Shown: one piece after another, positions 8,204 to 14,396 of the stretch
Position numbering within the stretch: the first letter of the stretch is position 1
Layout of the letters: every line of letters starts with the position of its first letter
NCBI GenBank assembly: GCA_963772975.1
Contig: CAVYZH010000010.1
Coordinates: 248,001-312,000 of the forward strand
Reading direction: 5' to 3'
From: AC-32 sp963772975
GTDB taxonomy: Bacteria; Actinomycetota; Thermoleophilia; Gaiellales; Gaiellaceae
DNA: 64,000 bases
Translations under genes and position numbers: made by a program
The notes under the pieces: model-generated
What the model was told of the DNA's origin: nothing
The model's input: the letters and a program-made list of their open reading frames with translations, nothing else
The model's database searches: none

Positions 8204-9032
8204 GTGAGCGCGATTGCATCGCTGGCCGAGGACCGGGTCGTGGAGGGCGTCTACGCGGTCGCCAAGAAGGAGCGGCGACGCACGCGCGGAGGCTCTCCGT
8301 ACCTCGCCCTGGAGCTCGTCGACCCGAGCGGCCGCATCGAGGCGCGCGTCTGGTCGGACGTCGAGCTGCTCGACTCGCGCTTCGGCGAAGGCGACGCCGT
8401 GCGCGTGCTCGGCCGGGTTGAGCGCTTTCGCGACCGGCTCCAGCTCGAGGTGCGCTCGCTCGAGGCGGCGGAGGAGGCCGACCCGGCCTCATTCGCGCCC
8501 GCGATGCGACGAGACGCGGCCGAGCTCGACGGCTTCCTGGAGTTCCTGGCGGCGGAGATCTCCCACCCCGGCTTGCGTGCGACCGTGGCGCGGTTCATCG
8601 AGGACGAGGCGCTGCGAACCGCGCTGCGCAGCCTGCCGGCGGCCGAAACGCACCACGCCTATGCGGGCGGGCTGCTCGAACACACGGTCGGCGTGGCGAC
8701 GCTCTGCCGTGAAGCGGCGCAGCTGCATCCTCGGCTGCGGGCCGACCTCGTGCTCGTGGCGGCGCTGCTGCACGACGTCGGCCGCACGCTTGAGCTGGAG
8801 CGCGGCCCGACCTTCCGCGCGACCGAGGAAGGGCGGCTGCTAGGCCACGTCCACCTCGGCCTGCGGCTCGTCGAGGAGCGTGCGCGCCGCACTCGAGCCA
8901 GAGGTGCGGGCCGAGCTGCTGCACGCGATCGCGGTGCATCACGACATGCGCGGCGCCCGGACGGCCGAGGCCTCGGTGCTGTACCACGCGAACCAGCTCG
9001 ACGCGGCGGCCGCCACGCGACCGGTCGAGTAG
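8204..9032 (+). pseudogene. OB-fold plus HD-domain protein (YhaM-like 3'-5' exoribonuclease) with a frameshift
   Basis: The GTG at 8204 starts an N-terminal OB-fold (residues about 12-90: VYAVAKKERRRTRGGSPYLA, GRIEARVWSDVE) followed by an HD domain with ETHHAYAGGLLEHTVGVATL and VAALLHDVGRTLEL, as in YhaM/Cbf1-type exoribonucleases. Near 8884 the frame is lost. The next frame continues AALEPEVRAELLHAIAVHHDMRG and NQLDAAAATRP to a TAG at 9030-9032, supplying the final HH metal motif. One extra C explains it, and the joined length is about 275 residues. Divergent from the DUF1015 operon with about 43 bases between starts. Pseudogene or sequencing error. Confidence 0.75.
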
Positions 9033-9035
9033 CTG

Positions 9036-11513
9036 CTAGCGCTTCCGCACGAAGATGCCGACGGCGTCGCTGGTCACGACGGCTCCTGCATTGTCCGTCG
9101 CGCGCGCCGTCAGTGAATGGCTCCCCTGCGGGACGTTCTTCCACGTGAAGGAGTAGGGCGCGCTGGTGTCCTGGCCGAGCACGGTCGTGCCGTTGAGGAA
9201 CTCGACCTTCGTGACGGTGCCGTCGAGATCGCTTGCCGTTGCCGTGATCGTGATGGCCGGCTTCCAGGTGAAGATCGCGGCGTCGAGCGGTGCGGTGATG
9301 CTCACGGTCGGCGCAACATTGGGGGAGCTGACCGTGATGCTCGACGACGCGCTGGTGGTGACGCCGCCCAAGTTGTCGGTGGCGCGCGCGGTGAGTGTGT
9401 ACGTTCCGGCCGCCACGCCACTCCAAGTGAAGCTGTACGGCGCGGTCGTGTCCTCGCCGAGCTTCGTCGTGCCGTTGAAGAACTCGACTTTGGTCACGGT
9501 GCCGTCGGCGTCCGAAGCGGTCGCAGCGAGATTCACGGTGGCGGGGGCGGTGAAGGTCGCGCCGTTGCTCGGCTGCGTGAGCGTCACCGTCGGCGCCGCG
9601 TTGCTGGAGCTGACGGTGATCGTGGAGGCCAGGCTCGTGGTCACGCCGCCGAGGTCGTCAGTCGCGCGCGCCGTGAGCGAGTAGGTTCCCGCCGCCACGC
9701 CGCTCCAGGTGAAGCCGTACGGCGCAGTCGTGTCCTCGCCGAGCTTCGTCGTGCCGTTGAAGAACTCGACTTTGGTCACGGTGCCGTCGGCGTCCGAAGC
9801 GGTCGCAGCGAGATTCACGGTGGCGGGGGCGGTGAAGGTCGCGCCATTGCTCGGCTGCGTGAGCGTCACGGTCGGCTGGGAGTTGCCCTGGACGATGACC
9901 ATGCGGGCAACCGAAGGCACGCCGTTGGCGTCGATGATGAAAAGCATGTAGAAGCCCGGCGGCGCGATGTTGGCATTCGCGGGTGCGCTCGCGGTGAGGC
10001 TCGTGGCGCCGGCCGTGAAGGTCAGCGGGATATAGCGCTGCTCCATGTTGTTGGAGTGCGTGACGGCGCCCAGCCGCACGAGAGCAACCTTCTGGATCGA
10101 CCCCGGGTTCGCCGTCGCGACCTCCATCGCGGCGCCGTAGCTCGTGGCCGCAGGTGCGGAGTCGATCGTGGGGCGCGGCGCCAGCGTGCCGTCGGCCTGG
10201 AAGAGGTAGGGCGGCGAGAAGACCTGGGCGTTCTTGCCGAGGTAGCCGACCTGGTCGCACGTGCCGCAAATCCCGCCGCCGGAGGACAGGACACGGCCGT
10301 CGGGCAGCAGCAGCGCGGTCGAGTGGTACTGGCGCGTGATCGACTCCGCAGCGAGGGTCCGCCATTGGCCGCTGGCCGGGTTCCACTGCTCGGCCGCGTA
10401 GACGCCGGCGTTCAGGTCGACGAGCCCGGCGCCCGACGAATTTCCGCCCGTTGCGAGGACGGTTCCGTCGGCGAGCACCGTCAGGTTGTGCTGCCTCCGG
10501 CCGAAGGCCATCGGCGCCGTGGCCGAGACCTGCGGCGTGGCTCCGTTGAAGTCGACGACTCGCGCGTCCTTCGTCGAGCCGCCGCCACCCGCAACCAGCA
10601 TCTTCCCGATGTCGTAGATCGCGTGCCCGCCGTAGTCGCGGCTGATCGTGTCGCGCTGTCCGAACGTCTGCCATGCCCCGGTGCCGGTCGTGTCGAGCGC
10701 GCGCAACGTCTGGTCGGGGCCTGAATAGAACGCCCGGCCGTTCGGAGCAACGTCGATCCACGGATACAGGGGCAGGCTGAGCGACGCGCCGCTCAGCGCA
10801 CGCAGACCGCCGGCCGTCGTCCGCACCTCGGGCGTGTCGACCCGGCCCGATGTGATGAGCATCTCGCCGTTGCTCAACGGCGTGACGGTGGGATACCAGC
10901 GCCCGCCCAACATGTTCGGGCCGAGGCTCCACAGGTTCGTCACGGGATCAAAGATGTGCGTCTGGACGATGCCGTTGAGCTGCTGGTCTTTGTTGCCGCC
11001 CGCGATGAACATCCGGCCGTCGGGGAGATGCGCGAGCCCGCTGCAGAAGATGTTGAAGCCGGTGTCGACGTCGACCGGGGTCTGCGTTCCCGTCGACGGA
11101 TCCCACATGGTCGCGCGTGTGTGGTCCTGCACGGGGTACGTCTCGGTCGCGTGGTCGCCGATCGAGTCGTAGGCCAGAACCTTGCCGTTCGGCAGCAGCG
11201 CGACGTGCACGCCGACGACCGGCCAGTCGACGACCGGGCCCCACTCACCCACGTCCTGCGGCGCCCCGGCGACCGCGGCGGCAGCGGCGTTTGCGGCGCT
11301 CTTGGTGACGACGCGGGTGTGGGCGTCGAGCGCCCGCTCCTGGGTGGGTGTGAGCGTGACTGCGTCCTCGGCAGCGTGGCCGGCAGCGGTATTGACACCG
11401 TCGTGTGCGCCGGCGCCCGGCGCAGCGAGCGCAATTGCAGCAGCAAACGCAACGAACGCGGTGCCAAATCGGTACGCCAAGGCCTGTCTCCCCTTCCGCA
11501 GAATCGTCTGCAC
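9036..11513 (-). CDS. Secreted galactose/glyoxal oxidase-like Kelch protein with three Ig-like repeats
   Basis: This 825-residue secreted protein has a signal peptide (to about residue 36), then a Kelch propeller with repeated LPDGRMFIAGG-type blades. A DUF1929-type domain follows (about 430-545), and then three Ig-like domains (547-640, 641-734, 735-825). The radical-copper oxidase residues appear present: Cys157 (NIFCSGLAHLPDG), Tyr207 (GGRWYPTVT), Tyr396-His397 (RQYHSTALLLPDG) and His486 (AVTHSNNMEQRYIPL). It would oxidise an alcohol or aldehyde to give hydrogen peroxide; the substrate is unknown. The start at GTG 11513 is uncertain: a TTG at 11480 has a better AAGGGGAGA ribosome site. Confidence 0.88.
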   Translation of the reverse strand: MQTILRKGRQALAYRFGTAFVAFAAAIALAAPGAGAHDGVNTAAGHAAEDAVTLTPTQERALDAHTRVVTKSAANAAAAAVAGAPQDVGEWGPVVDWPVVGVHVALLPNGKVLAYDSIGDHATETYPVQDHTRATMWDPSTGTQTPVDVDTGFNIFCSGLAHLPDGRMFIAGGNKDQQLNGIVQTHIFDPVTNLWSLGPNMLGGRWYPTVTPLSNGEMLITSGRVDTPEVRTTAGGLRALSGASLSLPLYPWIDVAPNGRAFYSGPDQTLRALDTTGTGAWQTFGQRDTISRDYGGHAIYDIGKMLVAGGGGSTKDARVVDFNGATPQVSATAPMAFGRRQHNLTVLADGTVLATGGNSSGAGLVDLNAGVYAAEQWNPASGQWRTLAAESITRQYHSTALLLPDGRVLSSGGGICGTCDQVGYLGKNAQVFSPPYLFQADGTLAPRPTIDSAPAATSYGAAMEVATANPGSIQKVALVRLGAVTHSNNMEQRYIPLTFTAGATSLTASAPANANIAPPGFYMLFIIDANGVPSVARMVIVQGNSQPTVTLTQPSNGATFTAPATVNLAATASDADGTVTKVEFFNGTTKLGEDTTAPYGFTWSGVAAGTYSLTARATDDLGGVTTSLASTITVSSSNAAPTVTLTQPSNGATFTAPATVNLAATASDADGTVTKVEFFNGTTKLGEDTTAPYSFTWSGVAAGTYTLTARATDNLGGVTTSASSSITVSSPNVAPTVSITAPLDAAIFTWKPAITITATASDLDGTVTKVEFLNGTTVLGQDTSAPYSFTWKNVPQGSHSLTARATDNAGAVVTSDAVGIFVRKR
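9312..9875 (-). repeat. Two near-identical 282-bp tandem repeats encoding Ig-like domains
   Basis: Residues 547-640 and 641-734 of the oxidase-like protein are two 94-residue copies (9594-9875 and 9312-9593), both starting PTVTLTQPSNGATF. They are almost identical at the DNA level over most of their length. The third domain (9036-9311) is clearly diverged (SITAPLDAAIFTW). Such similarity means recent duplication or gene conversion, and copy number could vary between strains. The domains probably act as spacers or adhesion modules. Confidence 0.85.
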
Positions 11514-11562
11514 ATTAGGCCGCGCGGCCGGACATTGCTACTGGCTTAAGGTCGGGTCTCCG

Positions 11563-11599
11563 CTAGACGTTGAAGCGGACGGTCAGGACATCGCCGTCC
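11563..11599 (-). repeat. Direct repeat, left copy: remnant of the ychF 3' end
   Basis: These 37 bases match 33 of the 37 bases at 12126-12162, the last codons of ychF, in the same orientation. Read on the minus strand they encode DGDVLTVRFNV and a TAG stop, exactly the C-terminal TGS end of YchF, but no ychF gene is attached. The repeats bracket the ArsR / Cys-peptide module. This looks like the scar left when a segment enters the 3' end of a gene and supplies a replacement end, or like a recombination join. Confidence 0.8.
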
Positions 11600-11611
11600 G
11601 CGGAAAGCCGC

Positions 11612-11968
11612 TCACGCCGCAGCCACGTTGTCGGTCGGCCCGCCGAGGGCGAACGCCAGCTGCTCGACCGCCTGCGGGACGAGACGGTAGTAGACCCACG
11701 TGCCACGCTTGCGCGCGACCTCGACGAGGCCCGCTTCGCGCAGCACCCTCAGATGGTGCGAGACGGTCGGCTGGGCGAGCCCAAGCGTGCCGATGAAGTC
11801 GCAGACGCAGACTTCCTCCACGCCCGCCAGCCGGTTGACGATCGCGACGCGGCTCGGGTCGGCGAGCGCCTTGAAGCGCACGGCCAGCTCCTGCGCGACG
11901 CGCTCGTCGAGCGGCGGCGAGCCCGGGCAGCAACAGGGCGCCTGCAGAACCTTGAGCTTCTTATTCAT
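11612..11968 (-). CDS. ArsR/SmtB family metal-responsive repressor
   Basis: The 118-residue protein is a winged-helix ArsR-type regulator: DPSRVAIVNRLAGVEEVCVC, the recognition helix in AQPTVSHHLRVLREAGLV, and the wing VARKRGTWVYYRL. It has the VCVCD motif (Cys54, Cys56) that binds As(III), Cd or Pb in ArsR/CadC-type sensors, plus an N-terminal CCC cluster (Cys12-14), as in CadC-like sensors with extra thiols. Such proteins repress by binding an operator and release it when metal binds. Its ATG sits inside an inverted repeat in the divergent promoter region shared with the Cys-rich peptide at 12018. The metal is unknown; thiophilic metals are likely. Confidence 0.93.
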   Translation of the reverse strand: MNKKLKVLQAPCCCPGSPPLDERVAQELAVRFKALADPSRVAIVNRLAGVEEVCVCDFIGTLGLAQPTVSHHLRVLREAGLVEVARKRGTWVYYRLVPQAVEQLAFALGGPTDNVAAA

Positions 11969-11982
11969 TGACGTTCATCAAT
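11967..11982. promoter_or_regulatory. Inverted-repeat operator candidate (ATTGA-N6-TCAAT)
   Basis: A perfect 5-bp inverted repeat with a 6-base spacer lies in an A/T-rich island between the ArsR gene and the Cys-rich peptide. It covers the ArsR start codon and the -35 region of the rightward promoter. ArsR/SmtB repressors bind short A/T-rich dyads in exactly this position, so autoregulation and control of the peptide gene are expected. The assignment rests on position and symmetry only. Confidence 0.65.
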
Positions 11983-11997
11983 ATAACAGCTAGCCTC
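11969..11997 (+). promoter_or_regulatory. Sigma-70-like promoter for the Cys-rich peptide
   Basis: TTGACG (11969-11974) and TAGCCT (11992-11997) are separated by 17 bases, matching the housekeeping -35/-10 layout (TTGACa, TAnnnT). A second possible -10 is TATAAC (11983-11988). Transcription would start near 12003, just upstream of the ribosome site at 12005-12012. The operator dyad overlaps the -35 box. Confidence 0.5.
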
Positions 11998-12017
11998 GGC
12001 AGCGAAAGGAGGTCGGC

Positions 12018-12062
12018 ATGCGCGCATGTGACTGCGACTGTTGCGATTGCGGCTGCTGCTAG
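12018..12062 (+). CDS. Cys-rich 14-residue micropeptide, metallothionein-like candidate
   Basis: The ATG at 12018 opens a tiny frame encoding MRACDCDCCDCGCC and a TAG. Seven of 14 residues are Cys, arranged CxCxCC and CxCC with Asp between. An AAAGGAGG ribosome site lies 5 bases upstream, one of the strongest in the window, with a promoter and ArsR-type operator before it and a long hairpin after the stop. The arrangement mirrors smtB-smtA of cyanobacteria, where an ArsR-family repressor is divergent from a metallothionein gene. I infer a thiol peptide that binds the metal sensed by the repressor, or a regulatory leader peptide. I know no described family for it. It could be a chance frame, but the ribosome site, context and composition argue against that. 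Confidence 0.6.
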   Translation: MRACDCDCCDCGCC

Positions 12063-12067
12063 CGGCT

Positions 12068-12126
12068 GGAGGGCTTGGCGGAATGACGCTCGTCCCCACG
12101 GCAGAGCGGTATTCGCCAAGCCCTCC
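12068..12126. terminator. Long inverted repeat between the micropeptide and ychF ends
   Basis: Bases 12068-12080 and 12114-12126 form a perfect 13-bp stem (GGAGGGCTTGGCG and its complement), and adjoining GAAT/ATTC can extend it with one bulge. The loop is about 33 bases. It begins 5 bases after the micropeptide stop and ends on the first base of the ychF stop codon, so it can serve both converging transcripts as a bidirectional terminator or 3'-end protector. There is no T-run. Confidence 0.65.
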
Positions 12127-12162
12127 TAAACGTTGAAGCGGACGGTGAGCACGTCGCCGTCC
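12126..12162 (-). repeat. Direct repeat, right copy: the true ychF 3' end
   Basis: These are the last 37 bases of ychF, encoding QDGDVLTVRFNV and the stop. They are matched at 33 of 37 positions by the isolated copy at 11563-11599, 563 bases away in the same orientation. See the left copy for interpretation. Confidence 0.8.
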
Positions 12163-13046
12163 TGCACCTCGTAGGTCTTGCCCTCGAGCCGCTGCAGGCC
12201 TCGACGTGCCGCCTCCGCATAGCTGCCGGCCTCGACCAGGTCGCTCCAGCGCACGACCTCGCAGCGGATGAAGCCGCGGGCGATGTCGGTATGGATCGAG
12301 GCCGCCGCCTCGAGCGCACTCTGGCCCCGGCGCAGCGTCCAGCCGCGGGCCTCCGTCTCGCCGGCGGTGAAGAACGTGATCAGGCCGAGCGCCTCGAACA
12401 GCCGGTGGACGACCTCGTCGAGCGCCGACTCACCGTCGCGGAAGGCGGCCGCTTCCTCCTCGGGCAGCTCGGCCAGCTCCGCTTCGAGCTTCAGGTCGAT
12501 GCCACCCGGGCCGTTCACGACCGGAACGACCGGCTTGGTGGTCAGCGGCTCGAGCTCGGGCGGCAACGCTCCCTCCCAGTCGCGCAGCGGACGTCCCGAG
12601 TCCAGCCACTCGAGCACGCGCTCCAGCTCCGCCACCTCGGCTCGAAGCTTCGCGTCGCCCGACTTCGCCTGCTTCGAGACCCGCTCGAGCCGCCGCTCGA
12701 CGTGGTCGCGGTCGGCCACGAGCAGCTCGAGCTCGAGCCGCTCCAGGTCGCCCTCCGGATCGGCCCCGGCCGAGAAACCGTCCACGACAGCGACGAGCGC
12801 GTCGACACGGCGGAGGTTGCCGAGCAGCTGCGGCCCCGTCCCGGGCACGTCGGTGATGCGCGCGGCCGCCGGCGTCACCTTCGCGGCGGAGACGACCGCC
12901 GCGAGCTGGCCGAGCCGCTCGTCCGCGATCGGCGCCATGCCGACGTGCTCCTTCCCGAAGTCCGGCCCCACGCCCGCGCGCGTGAGCACGTTGAAGAGCG
13001 TGGTCTTCCCCGCGGCCGGGAGGCCGACAATTCCCGCTTCGAGCAT
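12126..13046 (-). CDS. ychF: YchF/OBG-family GTPase-like protein
   Basis: The 306-residue P-loop NTPase begins LEAGIVGLPAAGKTTLFNVLT (Walker A about residues 8-17) with the switch motif ITDVPGTG. A coiled-coil-like helical insert follows (about 120-180), then a C-terminal TGS domain ending YEVQDGDVLTVRFNV. YchF proteins bind ATP or GTP, associate with ribosomes and affect stress responses. It is shorter than the roughly 363-residue E. coli protein. It follows the ECF sigma gene by 8 bases on the same strand, so the two are probably co-transcribed. Its 3' end is duplicated at 11563. Confidence 0.88.
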   Translation of the reverse strand: MLEAGIVGLPAAGKTTLFNVLTRAGVGPDFGKEHVGMAPIADERLGQLAAVVSAAKVTPAAARITDVPGTGPQLLGNLRRVDALVAVVDGFSAGADPEGDLERLELELLVADRDHVERRLERVSKQAKSGDAKLRAEVAELERVLEWLDSGRPLRDWEGALPPELEPLTTKPVVPVVNGPGGIDLKLEAELAELPEEEAAAFRDGESALDEVVHRLFEALGLITFFTAGETEARGWTLRRGQSALEAAASIHTDIARGFIRCEVVRWSDLVEAGSYAEAARRGLQRLEGKTYEVQDGDVLTVRFNV

Positions 13047-13054
13047 CTCGGGAC

Positions 13055-13615
13055 CTAGTCTTGCGGCAGTTGCTTCTGCAGTGACGCGAGAGCGCGATGC
13101 TGGAGCGACTTGATCGCGCCCTCCGACTTGTCGAGCACGGTGCCGGCCTCGCCGTTCGAGAAGTTGAAGAGGAACTTCAGCATCAGCACTTGCTGCTGCT
13201 CGAGCGAGAGGTTCTCGATCAGCTCGAGCATGCTCTTGCGGCCGATCGACTGCAGCGCGGCGTCCTCCGCGGACGACTCGGTCGCGCCCTCGGGCTCCGG
13301 GACCTCCTCCTCGGGCTGCCAGCGCCGCGAGGCGCGGAAGTGGTCCATCGTCAGGTTGTGCGCGATCCGGAACAGCCAGGCCGAGAAGGGCGCCGACTGC
13401 CAGCGGAAGCGGCCGATCGCCTCCAGCATCCTCAGGAACGTCTGCGTCGTCAGGTCCTCGGCGTCGTGGCGGTTGCCGACGCTCATGTGCAGGTAGCTGT
13501 AGATGCGGTCGAAATGCAGCAGGTACAGCGCTTCGAGCGCCTCGCGATCGCCCTGCTGGGCCAGCTCGACGAGACGACGCAGGTCGTCGGTGCTGGTTCG
13601 CGCGACGGCGCTCAT
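13055..13615 (-). CDS. ECF-type RNA polymerase sigma factor
   Basis: The 186-residue sigma-70 family protein has a region 2 segment (ALYLLHFDRIYSYLHMSVGN, RHDAEDLTTQTFLRMLEAI, PFSAWLFRIAHNLTMDHFRA) and a region 4 helix-turn-helix near the C-terminus (LSLEQQQVLMLKFLFNFSNG, LDKSEGAIKSLQHRALASLQ). It would direct polymerase to a stress- or envelope-type regulon. No anti-sigma gene is adjacent; ychF lies downstream. ATG start at 13615. Confidence 0.92.
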   Translation of the reverse strand: MSAVARTSTDDLRRLVELAQQGDREALEALYLLHFDRIYSYLHMSVGNRHDAEDLTTQTFLRMLEAIGRFRWQSAPFSAWLFRIAHNLTMDHFRASRRWQPEEEVPEPEGATESSAEDAALQSIGRKSMLELIENLSLEQQQVLMLKFLFNFSNGEAGTVLDKSEGAIKSLQHRALASLQKQLPQD

Positions 13616-13656
13616 GAGTAAGCCTTGCCCTCAGGAGTCCGACCGCTAACGCGCGG

Positions 13657-13881
13657 TCAGCCGGTGAAGCCGACGCGGCCCTCGCGCGAGAAGCGCTTGA
13701 GGTAGACCACGCGCCGCAGCGCAACGGTGTAGCGCCCGTCCTCGGCCTCCAGCCCCAGCGCGCCGTCGCGGCCCTCGTCGAGCGCCCGCTCGAGTGCGTC
13801 GGCGGCCGAGAGCTCGACGTTAGCGCCCATGATCTGGCCGCCGTCGAAGGCGATCTCGATGCGGACCCGCTCCTCAGCCAT
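13657..13881 (-). CDS. Small conserved protein, DUF3107-like
   Basis: A 74-residue protein (AEERVRIEIAFDGGQIMGAN ... YTVALRRVVYLKRFSREGRV) with predicted beta-strand character. The overall pattern of an N-terminal strand, an Ala-rich helix and a final strand recalls the actinobacterial DUF3107 family, but the match is weak. Its ATG at 13881 overlaps the end of the methylmalonyl-CoA epimerase gene by 8 bases, so it is co-translated with it. The function is unknown. Confidence 0.55.
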   Translation of the reverse strand: MAEERVRIEIAFDGGQIMGANVELSAADALERALDEGRDGALGLEAEDGRYTVALRRVVYLKRFSREGRVGFTG

Positions 13882-14278
13882 CGCTGACGATCTCCGCGAG
13901 CACGCCGTGCACGGCGTCGGGATGGACGAACGCGACCTCGAGCCCGAAGAGCCCGCGCCGCGGCGACTCGTCGATCAGCTCCGCGCCCTCGGCGGTGAGC
14001 TCGTCGATCGCCGCGCCGACGTCGTCGACCTCGTAGGCCACGTGGTGCATGCCCGGCCCGCGCTTGGCGAGGAACTTGCCAACCGGCGTGTCGTCGCCGA
14101 GCGCAGCCAGCAGCTCGACCCGGCCGGAGCCGATCCGCAGCGACGCCGCCTCCACTCCCTGTTCGGGCACCGTCTCGCGGTGCTCGAGCCGCGCGCCGAA
14201 GAGCCGCTGGTAGGTCGAGAGCGCGCTGTCGAGGTCCTCGACGGCGACGCCGAGGTGGTGAATCCCGCGCGGCTGCAC
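13874..14278 (-). CDS. mce: Methylmalonyl-CoA epimerase
   Basis: The 134-residue vicinal-oxygen-chelate protein begins GIHHLGVAVEDLDSALSTYQ and has RGPGMHHVAYEVDDVGAAID in the middle and a C-terminal Glu in GVLAEIVSDG, giving the His/His/Glu metal site of the family. It would interconvert the 2R and 2S forms of methylmalonyl-CoA in propionyl-CoA metabolism. No mutase is in the window. It lies downstream of the FtsH-like gene on the same strand, separated by the dispersed repeat. Confidence 0.88.
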   Translation of the reverse strand: MQPRGIHHLGVAVEDLDSALSTYQRLFGARLEHRETVPEQGVEAASLRIGSGRVELLAALGDDTPVGKFLAKRGPGMHHVAYEVDDVGAAIDELTAEGAELIDESPRRGLFGLEVAFVHPDAVHGVLAEIVSDG

Positions 14279-14298
14279 GCGGGCGATGCTATCTGCTC

Positions 14299-14392
14299 AG
14301 TCCGACGCTACGACTCGCCGAGGCGCCGCTTGCGGCGCCGACGTCAGGACGCTCGAGCTTCGCTCGTGCGTTCGTCTGAAATGACCGGTCGA
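14299..14392 (-). repeat. Dispersed intergenic repeat, copy A (two hairpins)
   Basis: The core 14322-14392 (read on the minus strand) matches 62 of 71 bases, ungapped, with 18113-18183 on the plus strand. It contains two hairpins: 14322-14339 (8-bp stem, TT loop) and 14354-14366 (5-bp stem, 3-base loop) extended by ACGC/GCGT across a 1x1 mismatch. Changes between the copies preserve the second stem. It starts 4 bases after the ftsH stop. It resembles a REP-like element or a mobile terminator. Confidence 0.8.
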
Positions 14393-14396
14393 TGCG

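Noticed and set aside
9036..11513. A possible CRISPR or satellite array from the repeated 282-bp units
   Set aside because: The units are in-frame Ig-like domains of one protein, with no short repeat-spacer pattern.
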